Origin: JANLSE01 sp038214135
GTDB taxonomy: Bacteria > Chloroflexota > Chloroflexia > Chloroflexales > Roseiflexaceae
DNA: 64,000 nucleotides
NCBI GenBank assembly: GCA_038214135.1
Contig: JBBQSD010000002.1
Coordinates: 68,251-132,250 of the forward strand
Reading direction: 5' to 3'
The notes under the pieces were generated by a model. The model saw only the letters and a list, made by a program, of their open reading frames with translations. It was not told the DNA's origin and searched no databases. The position numbers and the translations under genes are program-made. Below, piece by piece: positions 1-8,767 of this stretch. Each line of letters opens with the position of its first letter. Positions within the stretch are counted from its first letter, which is position 1.

Positions 1-1
1 G

Positions 2-424
2 CCAGCCAATCTCGCAGCCCAACCAACCATCCAAATCAGCCCAACGGCACCACTCCAGCCGAATGCTCCATCCGTTGCGCCAGATGCGATCACCGCCACT
101 GTTATCGCTGGTGGCAATGTGCGCGCGCTGCCAACCCGCGCCGCCAACAACGTTATCGGTGGTGTCAGCGAAGGCGATGAGGTCATTGTGCTGGCAACAA
201 CCAATGATCAGCAATGGTATCGTATCGCACTTGGCGCACGCCACGCCGCTGGATCGCGGATCAATACCCCAACCCAAACAGGCTGGGTTGCCCGTTCGCT
301 GCTCAGCCCAATAAGTGGCCAGGTTCCTGTCGAAAACACGCTGCCAACGCCGCTGCCAACTGCACCAGCAGCGCCAACACCGGAGCCGCCACTCGCACCG
401 CCGACACTCACACCATCGCCATAG
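2..424 (+). CDS. SH3-domain protein, C-terminal part (truncated by window start)
   Basis: The frame is open from base 2 to the TAG at 422-424; the start lies upstream of the window. A bacterial SH3 (SH3_3-like) domain is visible at about residues 30-100: a variable ...VIAGGNVRALP start, then GDEVIVLA, then QQWYRIALG, ending in GWVARSLL. The remaining tail is rich in Pro, Thr and Ala and looks like a disordered linker. Such domains usually bind cell-wall peptides or act as extracytoplasmic adaptors. It ends 13 bases before mltG, so the two are probably co-transcribed and both may act at the envelope. The rest of the protein is unseen, so its full role is unknown. Confidence 0.75.
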   Translation, partial: PANLAAQPTIQISPTAPLQPNAPSVAPDAITATVIAGGNVRALPTRAANNVIGGVSEGDEVIVLATTNDQQWYRIALGARHAAGSRINTPTQTGWVARSLLSPISGQVPVENTLPTPLPTAPAAPTPEPPLAPPTLTPSP

Positions 425-437
425 GAGGAGGAACCGC

Positions 438-1526
438 TTGGCACGTGCGCTCCGCGCTCTGTTTCTTGGTATCACCCTGATAGCACTCGCCGCCGCGTGC
501 GCCAGCTTCGCCATCCTCAGCGAGGTTCGTCGGCCAGCTGGTGCCAGTGATCGCCCAGTCGAGTTTATTGTCCAACAGGGTGATGCAACAAGCACGGTAG
601 CAACCAAGCTTGGTTCTGCCGGCCTGATTCGCCAACCATTGCTGTTCACACTGCTCGTTCGTATGCAAGGGCTAGATGGCAAACTTCAGGCCGGGCGCTA
701 TCTGCTACGCCCCAACATGGCCATGGGCGAAATCATCGCATCACTGCAAAGTAGCCGTGTGGAGGAAATTCAAGTAACGATCGTCGAAGGCTCTCGGCTA
801 GAGGAAATCGCTAGCCAGGTCGGCGCACTCGGCCTGCTCAATGTGGATGAACAGAATTTCCTCGATACCGCCCGCAATGGTGCTGCCTTCCAACCCGAAC
901 ACTTTCTACTCAACAGTTTGCCACCCGGTGCATCAATCGAAGGCTACCTGTTCCCCGATACCTACCGCTTCGCGGTCACGGCATCTGTCACCGAAGTCGT
1001 CCAAACCATGCTGAACCGCTTCGATGAGCAATACGCCACATTCGAGAAAGAAACCCAGGTGAGCGGCGTAAGTGTCCATCAGATCGTCACAATGGCATCG
1101 ATCATTCAACGCGAGGCCGCCCGTGAGAACGAAATGACCAAGATCTCAGCTGTTTTTTGGAACCGGCTCAAGCCAGAGTATCAGGCCGAAACTGGCGGAG
1201 GCAAACTCCAGGCTGATCCAACCGTTCAATATGTTCTCGGCCAGCGTGGCAATTGGTGGCCAAAGCTCAACACACTCAGTGCCGATGAGATCAATTCAAT
1301 CTCAAGCCCCTATAATACCCGCGCCAACCCTGGGTTACCACCAGGCCCGATCTCCAGCCCTGGCTTAGCTTCGCTCCGCGCCGCCGCACAACCAGATAGC
1401 AGCGCAACCTATCTGTACTTTGTCACATCCTGCACTGATCCAGGCGCGCACAACTTTGCCGCAACATTCGAAGAGTTCCAGCGCTTCGAAAGTGAATATC
1501 TGGCCTGTTCAGCCACTAACCCATGA
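438..1526 (+). CDS. mltG: Endolytic murein transglycosylase MltG (YceG family)
   Basis: This is a 362-residue inner-membrane lytic transglycosylase that cuts nascent glycan strands and ends peptidoglycan chain growth. I start it at TTG 438 because AGGAGGAGG (422-430) sits 7 bases upstream and one hydrophobic segment follows at once (about residues 5-25). The more upstream ATG at 315 would add an Arg/His-rich tail read from the previous gene. The YceG domain follows a LysM-like stretch (EFIVQQGDATSTVA). The catalytic Glu is near residue 226 in IIQREA, followed by LQADPTVQYVLG and the YNTRANPGLPPGPISSPG family signature. Length and motifs are normal for the family. It lies 13 bases after the SH3 gene and is followed by aroE. 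Confidence 0.93.
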   Translation: MARALRALFLGITLIALAAACASFAILSEVRRPAGASDRPVEFIVQQGDATSTVATKLGSAGLIRQPLLFTLLVRMQGLDGKLQAGRYLLRPNMAMGEIIASLQSSRVEEIQVTIVEGSRLEEIASQVGALGLLNVDEQNFLDTARNGAAFQPEHFLLNSLPPGASIEGYLFPDTYRFAVTASVTEVVQTMLNRFDEQYATFEKETQVSGVSVHQIVTMASIIQREAARENEMTKISAVFWNRLKPEYQAETGGGKLQADPTVQYVLGQRGNWWPKLNTLSADEINSISSPYNTRANPGLPPGPISSPGLASLRAAAQPDSSATYLYFVTSCTDPGAHNFAATFEEFQRFESEYLACSATNP

Positions 1527-1608
1527 TGTAGTACGAGCTGCCAATAATCTGCGAAATCTGCGGATACAGACGAGACACAGCCCATCACATAGCCGCTAGG
1601 AATAGACA

Positions 1609-2463
1609 ATGGCAGCCATTCCAAACCAATCCATCGCTGGCGTTATTGGCGATCCAGTCGAGCATAGCCGTTCGCCAGCCATGCATAATGCAGCATTCGC
1701 CCACCTTGGCATCGCCGCGCGCTATGAACGTTGGCATACGCCCGCCGCAGAACTACCAGCCCGCATCGCCTCACTGCGTAATGAAATGATCCTTGGCGCG
1801 AATGTCACCCTGCCCCACAAAATTGCCGTACTCGATCTTGTTGATCATCGCGATCCCGAAGTGGATCTGATCGGTGCCGCCAACACAATTATCCGCGAAG
1901 CCGATGGAACGCTAACCGCCGCCAACACGGATGCGCCAGCAGTGCTTGCCACACTCCGCGATGATGCCAATTTTGCTGCTGCTGGGCGCTCTGTTCTGAT
2001 CCTCGGAGCCAGTGGTGCCGCCCGTGCCGCTGCCTATGCACTCATCCAGGCCAATATTTCGAGCCTGACAGTCATCAATCGGACTCTGCTGCGGGCTGAG
2101 GAATTGCTTGCCGATCTGATCGAATCAACCCAAACCCAGATTCCGATCTTCGCCTATAGTAACGATGATTCTGAGCTTGCAGAAGCCATTGCTGGGATCG
2201 ATCTAATCATCAATGCGACTTCAATTGGCTGGCAGAACGATCAGACACCACTCGATAAACAGTATATCCGGCCGCACATGCTTGTCTTCGACATGGTCTA
2301 TCGTTCAACACGCTTGCTACACGAAGCAACAGCACAAGGGGCGCAAACGCTGAATGGCAAAGGGATGCTTGTTCGGCAGGCCGGCCTCGCATTTCAACGT
2401 TGGACGAATCAGCCAGCACCAATCAATGTTATGATGCACGCATTCGATCAAGAAAACAGATAA
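1609..2463 (+). CDS. aroE: Shikimate 5-dehydrogenase
   Basis: A 284-residue NADP-dependent enzyme that reduces 3-dehydroshikimate to shikimate in the aromatic amino-acid pathway, in the cytosol. The shikimate-binding SRSP (20-23), the catalytic Lys71 in NVTLPHK, Asp108 in ANTDAP, and the NADP loop GASGAARA (133-140) are all present, and the length is typical of AroE. The canonical NTDG is NTDA here, a conservative change. Start ATG 1609 has a weak AGGAA upstream. The order mltG-aroE-prepilin peptidase suggests one transcript; the 82-base gap before the gene holds a small CTGCG repeat seen elsewhere in the window. Confidence 0.95.
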   Translation: MAAIPNQSIAGVIGDPVEHSRSPAMHNAAFAHLGIAARYERWHTPAAELPARIASLRNEMILGANVTLPHKIAVLDLVDHRDPEVDLIGAANTIIREADGTLTAANTDAPAVLATLRDDANFAAAGRSVLILGASGAARAAAYALIQANISSLTVINRTLLRAEELLADLIESTQTQIPIFAYSNDDSELAEAIAGIDLIINATSIGWQNDQTPLDKQYIRPHMLVFDMVYRSTRLLHEATAQGAQTLNGKGMLVRQAGLAFQRWTNQPAPINVMMHAFDQENR

Positions 2464-2497
2464 CGCATTTATCGTTTCACGACATTGGGAACTATCT

Positions 2498-3244
2498 ATG
2501 GATCTTGGCCTGATTGTTACACTATTTGTTGGTCTACTGCTCGGTGGGCTCATGAATATTGTGATTGTGCGGCTCCCACGCGAACAGAATATGGGCGGTT
2601 GGCCGCACTGCACACGCTGCGGTCGAAAGCTCGCCTGGTGGCAGATGCTTCCACTGGTTGGGTGGTTGGCTCAACGTGGGCACGCCAGTTGCTGTGGTAA
2701 ACCGCTCCACTGGGTCTATCCGCTTGTCGAGCTACTCTCCGGTATCATGGTTGCATGGCTGTATAGCCGCTATGGCCTTAGCCCGCTGTTCTTCTATCTG
2801 ACATTTGTGACGATCATCCTGCTGATTACCGGGGCAATCGACTGGCTCCATCGCTGGATATATACATTCGTTATTCTTGGCAGTGCAATAGTTGTGCTGA
2901 TTGCATCGGCCTTTGTTCGGCCACACACACTCCTCAATGCCTTTGCGGGATTACTTATCGCCGGGTTCATATTCCTACTCTTCTATATTCTCGCCCGTTT
3001 CCTCTTCCCAAGCCAATCCGCACCATTCGGCCTTGGCGATGTCTATCTGGCCATGTTTCTTGGAGCAGCATTTGGGCTTACACGCCTTGCAACAATGCTG
3101 TTTATCGGGATGCTACTGGCTGGCATCTTCTCTGTTGGAGTGATTGCCCGCCGTTCCTCCGGTCGGCCATCGCCCCAATATATCTCGTATGGCACATTCC
3201 TATGTCTTGGAGCAATTACGTATATTGCTGTATATGGCATGTGA
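2498..3244 (+). CDS. Type IV prepilin peptidase (leader peptidase/N-methyltransferase family)
   Basis: A 248-residue polytopic membrane protein of the A24A aspartic protease family, which cleaves and usually N-methylates type IV pilin or secretion pseudopilin precursors. The N-terminal cytoplasmic domain carries a zinc-binding-type CTRC (Cys38, Cys41), but the second pair is an adjacent Cys65-Cys66 instead of CxxC. Catalytic Asp115 lies in TGAIDWLHRW and Asp181 in FGLGDVYLA; the usual GDxK Lys is Tyr. At least six hydrophobic segments are visible. It follows aroE by 34 bases. Loss of the second CxxC spacing may affect the methyltransferase half. No pilin genes are in the window. Confidence 0.9.
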   Translation: MDLGLIVTLFVGLLLGGLMNIVIVRLPREQNMGGWPHCTRCGRKLAWWQMLPLVGWLAQRGHASCCGKPLHWVYPLVELLSGIMVAWLYSRYGLSPLFFYLTFVTIILLITGAIDWLHRWIYTFVILGSAIVVLIASAFVRPHTLLNAFAGLLIAGFIFLLFYILARFLFPSQSAPFGLGDVYLAMFLGAAFGLTRLATMLFIGMLLAGIFSVGVIARRSSGRPSPQYISYGTFLCLGAITYIAVYGM

Positions 3245-3383
3245 GCGCTAAATTTCTAGTTACAAAAACCCTCAAGAAACACAAATCTATGACTAAAGTT
3301 TCATCGTGAGACATGTCCTGGCATGGTAAGATTATATACACTCAATAAAGAGGTATGGGGAAACTAAGCAGTGTGCTTCAAGC

Positions 3384-3403
3384 CTATGATAGGGCTATGA
3401 TAG
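3384..3403. promoter_or_regulatory. Paired direct repeat upstream of the subtilase
   Basis: CTATGATAG occurs at 3384-3392 and again at 3395-3403, 11 bp apart, about one helical turn. Each copy includes a TATGAT that could be a -10 box for the gene starting at 3432, but no good -35 is seen. The rest of the gap 3245-3431 shows nothing recognisable. The element may be a regulator site or chance. Confidence 0.3.
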
Positions 3404-3431
3404 TTACCATACATATATAGGAACACACCGT

Positions 3432-6400
3432 GTGAGTGTGGCCAGGATCAGACACATGCGACGTCACATCCGACTCATTACATTGCTGTCCATTGCAACG
3501 CTTGTCGTCACACTTGTGCAATCAGCGCCAACTACATCATCAGCCGATGATGTATCTATGTACTATGCCAGTGCGGGCAGCACAATATTACCGCCACCAG
3601 GAGAAGCCACAGACGAAGGCAGCAGTACTTTTGTGCTTGAACTCACAAAAGATACCGATCCAGCGATCATTGAGCGTGCCGCTCAGGATCTTGGTGCTGT
3701 ACCAATATATCGTACCAAACTGGCCTATTCTGGAGTTGCTGTCAGTGCACCATCAGCTCTTATACATAGGCTGAACACAATTCCAGGCGTCGTTGCCGCA
3801 CATTTACTTCCAAGTAAACAACGCCTACGAACTCGTGCCGCAATTACACATATCATCACGGTAGGCACCGAAACCCCAACAACAATGAATGGGCGTGGTG
3901 TACGAATCGGTATTATTGACAGCGGAATCGACTATACCCATGCTACATTTGGTGGCCCTGGAACGGTAGCCGCCTATAATGCAATTGACCCAACAATGAT
4001 TCAGCCAGAAGTATTCCCTACCACAAAAGTTGCTAGTGGGTACGATTTTGTTGGCGATAATTATGACTCCGATGGCCTTCTAGGGAGCCCAATTCCTAAA
4101 CCGGATCCCAATCCACTAGATTGCCGCATTCCAGTTACAGCGGGCACGCTGAATCGTGGTGGTCATGGAACACATATAGCTGCGACCATCTCCGGGTATG
4201 GTATTGTCGATGGGCATACCTACGTGGGTGCTAACAGTACCACCAACGATGACGCTGCCAAATCGTTAGTATCTACGACACCGATCACGTTTGAGCTTGC
4301 GCCTGGTATTGCTCCGCAATCAACCCTGTATGCCTTTAAGGTGTTCGGGTGCCGTGGATCAACAGTATTTCTATCAAAGGCGATCGAGTATGCTGTAGAT
4401 CCAAATGGCGATGGCAACTATGATGATCGCATGGTCGATGTGCTAAATATCGCAATTGGTTCACCATTCGGCAGTGATGATGATCCCGATGCTCAAGCTG
4501 TCAATAAGGCTGTTGAAGCTGGTGTTACGGTGGTCGTCGCTGTTGGCGATAGTGGCAATACATTCTACACCGCCAGTTCGCCAGGGAGCGCCACTGGTGC
4601 TATTACCGTCGGCGCACTTGATACAACAGCATTAGCGAGCTTCTCATCACGAGGTCCCCAGCGAGGTATGCGTGCCATCAAGCCAGATCTTGTGGCCCCC
4701 GGCACCGATATTCCTTCTGCAGCTGCTGGAACTGGTAATGCTGTTGTAGCTATGGATGGCACTTCTTCGGCTGCTGCCCAAGTCGCTGGTGCTGCAGCAC
4801 TCATCCTTCAGCAACATCAGTCCTGGTCGCCAACACAGGTGAAGGCTGCACTTATTGGTACAGCTACACCACTCACCAATACCGTCGGCCTTGGGTACCC
4901 AGCTTCGTTGGCTGGTGCCGGAAAGCTCAACATTCCAGCGCTCAAGGATATCCAAACCCTTGCATATGTCGATGGTAATCCCGCCCCAGTCAGTATGTCA
5001 TTTGGGACACCATGGCTTACGAGTGCTTGGCACGATACCCGTACCCTGTCGATCTATAACAATGAGTCGACATCGCGCACCGTTCAACTCAATACAACAA
5101 CAACAGTTTCAGAAACTGGCGTTAGTATCAGTATTCCAAAAACAGTTGAATTGCTTCCTAAATCGATTACGAATGTACCCGTCACAATGGCTGTTGATCC
5201 AACACAGATCGAAGAGACGCCCGATTTCTTCACGCCTGATGTTCAAGGCATTCTTGATCGCTACGCCCTGGCCGAGCACAGTGGCTTCATTAAGGTATCC
5301 ACTCCGCCACGTTCTCGAGTCCGCTGGGCATATGTCGGAAATGCCGATCTCGCTCTCTACGTTGATGGCGAGCGTATCAGCGATGATTTATTCACCGATC
5401 CTGATAATAGCGCAAAGCTCGTCGTACCAGGGCGGCATGTCATCAGCGTCCTATCAGAAGCCGATACTTTTGGCAGTGTTCCTCCGATCACCCAGCGAGA
5501 GGTTGATATTAAACCTCTGACCAACTATACATTTATTGTGATTGGCGGGCAAACAGTCGCATATCTGGCGATCGTCGAAACCCCAGAGCCAACCACAAAT
5601 AATGCGTTTGTACGATTAATGAATACAACACCGGGTCTTGTGGATGCCTATATTGATGGCAATCTTGTGGCAGCGAATATGAGTTTCCTAGCCACAGCTG
5701 GCCCGATCAACATTGCTGTTGGATCTCATACTGTGGAGTTCTTTGCAGCCGGTAGTAATCCAAATAGTCTACCAATTTCGAAGGCACGAATTGAACCACA
5801 ATCGGGAAGCACATTTCTCGTTATCGCTGGTCAGGGCGAAAGAAATTGCCGGAATAACATCTGCAAACCGGATGAATATGGCCTTGTGATTATGCTCTGG
5901 GAAGGCTTTCCACAATCAATTAATTTGAATGTGCCATTCCAGATTTTCCCGAAATCAGCATCACTTTCACACGCCAGCACGCCGGAAATCCCTATCCGTG
6001 CCACTCAGAAAACTGTTTCTATCCCAATGCAAAATACAGGTGCAAGGAATAAGAATGACTCGCCTCGTGGGGCGCAAACACCATTAGTGGCTGCATTTGA
6101 ACTGAGTATAACAAGCCCGCAAAGCACGAACATCTCTAGCCCACTGAGTGCAGCGGATATTCGCTATGTTGGTATTACAAGCGATTATTCGAATACCGTA
6201 AGTGTGGATAATTCCTGGCTCTATTTTGCGACGGCAAGCTATGGGCCATGGTCAACACCAAATGAAGTTCAACATCGCATTTATCTTGATGTCACTGGCC
6301 CAGCTGGGGTTCCTGATGGTATCGATGATTATTTGCTCTTGAACACCAGCTTTGGTGTTGTAACAAGCGGACAGCAAACCGATACGTTCGTCAGCCTGCT

Positions 6401-6881
6401 CTACACCATTCCTGCGAGCGGGCCAATAGAATGGGCCGGTGCATTGGCGCGCTATAACGCGCTTCCCTCGCCAAATAATAGCCCATTTCTGGATGTCGCG
6501 CCCTATAATTCAAGCGTCATGTTTCAACAAATTCGTGCCCGCAGCCTTGGCCTATCCGATGCGCAACCACGGTTACGCTATCATATCGAGACGCGAGCCC
6601 GTGATGCTGGGAACTTCACGCAAGTTATTGATCGGGTGCCAGCTACTGGATCACTCGATTACACAATCAACGCAGCCGGGGTTACACCAATAAACTCAAT
6701 ACGAGGCGTGCCAAACCTGTTCACACGCCCTCTGTTCCTCGATACCACAAATAGCCAGGTACTGGCAGCGGTGAGACCGGATATTATTGCAACACGCGGA
6801 AGCCAAGGAGTATTACTGCTCCATCTTCACAATCCACTCGATAGCCAGGCCGAGGTTGTGACACTCTATCCGGCACCATAA
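3432..6881 (+). CDS. Secreted S8 (subtilisin-like) serine protease with DUF4397-like repeats
   Basis: A 1149-residue exported protease. Residues 1-37 form a signal peptide (basic MRRHIR, hydrophobic core, cleavage near Ala-Asp). The catalytic triad is Asp163 (IIDSGID), His245 (GGHGTH) and Ser445 (DGTSS). Residues 60-130 look like an inhibitor I9-type propeptide. The oxyanion-hole Asn expected in the GN(D/S)G loop is Asp373 (VGDSGN). After the protease domain come two DUF4397-like modules (about 625-720 and 725-800), each with an xVDG/YIDG core, then a beta-rich tail; no LPXTG or transmembrane anchor. GTG 3432 has AGGA 9 bases upstream; ATG 3456 is an alternative start. It probably degrades extracellular protein or matures surface proteins. 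Confidence 0.9.
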   Translation: MSVARIRHMRRHIRLITLLSIATLVVTLVQSAPTTSSADDVSMYYASAGSTILPPPGEATDEGSSTFVLELTKDTDPAIIERAAQDLGAVPIYRTKLAYSGVAVSAPSALIHRLNTIPGVVAAHLLPSKQRLRTRAAITHIITVGTETPTTMNGRGVRIGIIDSGIDYTHATFGGPGTVAAYNAIDPTMIQPEVFPTTKVASGYDFVGDNYDSDGLLGSPIPKPDPNPLDCRIPVTAGTLNRGGHGTHIAATISGYGIVDGHTYVGANSTTNDDAAKSLVSTTPITFELAPGIAPQSTLYAFKVFGCRGSTVFLSKAIEYAVDPNGDGNYDDRMVDVLNIAIGSPFGSDDDPDAQAVNKAVEAGVTVVVAVGDSGNTFYTASSPGSATGAITVGALDTTALASFSSRGPQRGMRAIKPDLVAPGTDIPSAAAGTGNAVVAMDGTSSAAAQVAGAAALILQQHQSWSPTQVKAALIGTATPLTNTVGLGYPASLAGAGKLNIPALKDIQTLAYVDGNPAPVSMSFGTPWLTSAWHDTRTLSIYNNESTSRTVQLNTTTTVSETGVSISIPKTVELLPKSITNVPVTMAVDPTQIEETPDFFTPDVQGILDRYALAEHSGFIKVSTPPRSRVRWAYVGNADLALYVDGERISDDLFTDPDNSAKLVVPGRHVISVLSEADTFGSVPPITQREVDIKPLTNYTFIVIGGQTVAYLAIVETPEPTTNNAFVRLMNTTPGLVDAYIDGNLVAANMSFLATAGPINIAVGSHTVEFFAAGSNPNSLPISKARIEPQSGSTFLVIAGQGERNCRNNICKPDEYGLVIMLWEGFPQSINLNVPFQIFPKSASLSHASTPEIPIRATQKTVSIPMQNTGARNKNDSPRGAQTPLVAAFELSITSPQSTNISSPLSAADIRYVGITSDYSNTVSVDNSWLYFATASYGPWSTPNEVQHRIYLDVTGPAGVPDGIDDYLLLNTSFGVVTSGQQTDTFVSLLYTIPASGPIEWAGALARYNALPSPNNSPFLDVAPYNSSVMFQQIRARSLGLSDAQPRLRYHIETRARDAGNFTQVIDRVPATGSLDYTINAAGVTPINSIRGVPNLFTRPLFLDTTNSQVLAAVRPDIIATRGSQGVLLLHLHNPLDSQAEVVTLYPAP

Positions 6882-6926
6882 CCGGTTTCATTACAGAATG
6901 AATCAGTATCCAAAAACAGCAATCGC

Positions 6927-6962
6927 ACGCATCCCCGTCTCTTAAAAGAGACGGGGATGCGT
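6927..6962 (+). terminator. Strong hairpin after the subtilase gene
   Basis: A near-perfect inverted repeat with about 16 bp arms (ACGCATCCCCGTCTC and its complement) around a short A-rich loop, 45 bases past the stop codon at 6881. No clear T run follows, so it may be a weak terminator or an mRNA stabiliser. Confidence 0.55.
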
Positions 6963-7170
6963 GTTGGTGCGGTATAACTTTTGTACGTGTTGCACTATAC
7001 CGAATAAGCTGCAGGTTGATGAAGATTGAGTATGTAATCGACAATCTGCGGATGACTAAAGTCGCGCCTGATGGCCTCCGGCCGATGGTGCAATCTCCCC
7101 GATTAAAATGGAAAGATCCATCAGCCTACGGAGCGTGGTGTGGCAAACCTCCCTGATTAAATCACCCCAA
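6963..7170. other. Intergenic stretch between convergent genes
   Basis: Together with its flanking hairpins this is the 386-base gap 6882-7267. It holds an imperfect 20-base direct repeat (7090-7109 and 7143-7162, core CTCCCxGATTAAA), but no open frame with a credible start signal and no RNA gene that I recognise. Confidence 0.4.
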
Positions 7171-7212
7171 TAAAAACCGGTGCCTATAACATATCTATGT
7201 CACAGGCACCGG
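7171..7212 (-). terminator. Rho-independent terminator of the Pro/Thr-repeat protein gene
   Basis: Read on the minus strand, CCGGTGCCT (7212-7204) pairs with AGGCACCGG (7185-7177) and is followed at once by TTTTT. It lies 56 bases past the stop at 7268. This is a classical intrinsic terminator. Confidence 0.85.
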
Positions 7213-7267
7213 CAACAGAATCAATACTGATACGCACTACTATAAACGGAAAGTTTGCTACAGCTCA

Positions 7268-8767
7268 CTAAGGGTTGATAGTCACACACGGACCATTCTG
7301 ATTCAATGGGAAGCTGGGTGTCGTGCTTCCTCTGGTTACCTTAACGCATCCCTGGCCAGCTGGTGGCGGTGGTCCAAGAACACCAAAGAACCCACCCTGA
7401 ATAGTGATTGTTAGCGTATTACCAATTGCGAGCACAACAGGCGGAGCGGCATTCCATACAATGGCTGGATCGCCAGGGCTAATCTGTGTGCAGCTATTAC
7501 CTCCGGCGCTTGCATTACAGCTTGCAAGCGTAAACCCTACTGTACCTGGCCCTCCAGTAATATTCGTATCCACACTGTTTATCGTAACTGGTCCAGTTGT
7601 ATCGTTGCGAATATTGACGACATAGGTCACACTTCCGCTATTAATCTGGACAGGATCGGGGCCTAAGCTCTGCGATATTGTCAGACTTCCACTTGGCGTC
7701 GGCGTGGCTGTCGCTGTCGGCGTGGCTGTCGCTGTCGCCGTAGCTGTCGGCGTATTCGTCGGCGGCACCGGCGTACTCGTATTCGTCGGCGGCACCGGTG
7801 TGCTCGTATTCGTCGGCGGCACCGGCGTACTCGTATTCGTCGGCGGCACCGGCGTACTCGTATTCGTCGGCGGCACCGGTGTACTCGTATTCGTCGGCGG
7901 CACCGGCGTACTCGTCGATGCGGGTCGAGTTGGTGTATTCGTCGGCGGCACCGGCGTACTCGTATTTGTCGGCGGCACCGGCGTACTCGTTGCCGTTGGC
8001 CGTGTCGGCGTTGGCGTACTCGTCACTGGAGCTGTTGTTGGTGTGCGTGTTGGTGTCGCAGTACTTCCCTGGATCTCCGTTGTTGCGGTTGGCGTGCTTC
8101 CTTGGCCAGTAGTTGGTGTGGGGGTTATTCCCTCAACCGGAGTAGAAGAAGGAGTAGCTCCCGAACCACTTGTTGGTGTGGAGGTATTTCCACTTCCCTG
8201 AGCATTTGTTGGAGTTGGCGTTGCTGTATTATCCAATACTGGAGTAGGGCTTAAATTTTGGGCAATTGGCACTGGTGTCAATGTACTCGTAACAGGAACA
8301 GGCGTACTTACACGCTGAGTAGCCGTTGGCCCTACTGGCCGTGGTGTTGCGGTTGGTGTTGCAAATAGAACAACACTAACCGGGGTTGTTGTCGGTGCAT
8401 TCAACGGTGGTGGGACTTCAGATAACTCTGAGGTAGGAATATTGGCAATGCTCTGGGGTGTACCAGTTCGACCTAACGCCACTGCGGTAGCTGTGATTCG
8501 TTCAGCAGCAATTGCACGCGGGACATCCTGTGGTACGCCTGCAATATTGAGCAATACCTTCCATGGTGAATAATCGGCTTTATCTTGCGAAAGCAGATTC
8601 AGATCTGTTGCTTGGTAATTTGGACGAAGCACCTCAATAATGATTCCAGAGGCGCAACAGGTCAACAGGAAGATGAGCAATACAACTGCAATAAGCAGCC
8701 AGCGCAAATCACGTTCCTGTTGCCGCTCTTGGTTTGTCCTGGTTAGTGATGACAATGTTGTGCTCAT
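7268..8767 (-). CDS. Membrane-anchored protein with Pro/Thr-rich repeats and a DUF11-like domain
   Basis: A 499-residue protein. After a short charged N-terminus, one transmembrane segment (about residues 20-45, ending in CCASGIIIEV) leads to a long extracytoplasmic Pro/Thr/Ser stalk with tandem TSTPVPPTN units, then a C-terminal beta-sandwich (about 360-499) resembling DUF11-type repeats of surface proteins. It is probably a surface or cell-wall-spanning protein. ATG 8767 lies inside the upstream kinase gene, a 59-base overlap. A TTG at 8707, directly after the kinase TGA and preceded by AGGAA, is an equally good coupled start and would put the membrane segment at the very N-terminus. Cotranscription with the kinase suggests a sensory partner or envelope reporter. 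Confidence 0.8.
   Translation of the reverse strand: MSTTLSSLTRTNQERQQERDLRWLLIAVVLLIFLLTCCASGIIIEVLRPNYQATDLNLLSQDKADYSPWKVLLNIAGVPQDVPRAIAAERITATAVALGRTGTPQSIANIPTSELSEVPPPLNAPTTTPVSVVLFATPTATPRPVGPTATQRVSTPVPVTSTLTPVPIAQNLSPTPVLDNTATPTPTNAQGSGNTSTPTSGSGATPSSTPVEGITPTPTTGQGSTPTATTEIQGSTATPTRTPTTAPVTSTPTPTRPTATSTPVPPTNTSTPVPPTNTPTRPASTSTPVPPTNTSTPVPPTNTSTPVPPTNTSTPVPPTNTSTPVPPTNTSTPVPPTNTPTATATATATPTATATPTPSGSLTISQSLGPDPVQINSGSVTYVVNIRNDTTGPVTINSVDTNITGGPGTVGFTLASCNASAGGNSCTQISPGDPAIVWNAAPPVVLAIGNTLTITIQGGFFGVLGPPPPAGQGCVKVTRGSTTPSFPLNQNGPCVTINP
7751..7990. repeat. 27-bp coding tandem repeat (TSTPVPPTN)
   Basis: About eight copies of a 27-bp unit, broken once by a variant segment near 7918-7935. 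Several neighbouring units are identical at the DNA level, so copy number may change by slippage, lengthening or shortening the stalk without changing frame. Confidence 0.85.

Noticed and set aside
4855..5520. 221-codon plus-strand ORF inside the subtilase gene
   Set aside because: Alternative frame within an intact gene, low-complexity product, no start signal.
6927..6962. Transposon end
   Set aside because: A single hairpin with no transposase gene or target duplication; placement after a stop codon fits a transcript-end structure.
7704..8201. 165-codon plus-strand ORF of VFVGGTGVL repeats
   Set aside because: Antisense of the Pro/Thr 27-bp repeat; open only because the repeat length is a multiple of three. 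The minus frame has a membrane segment, a folded domain and a terminator.
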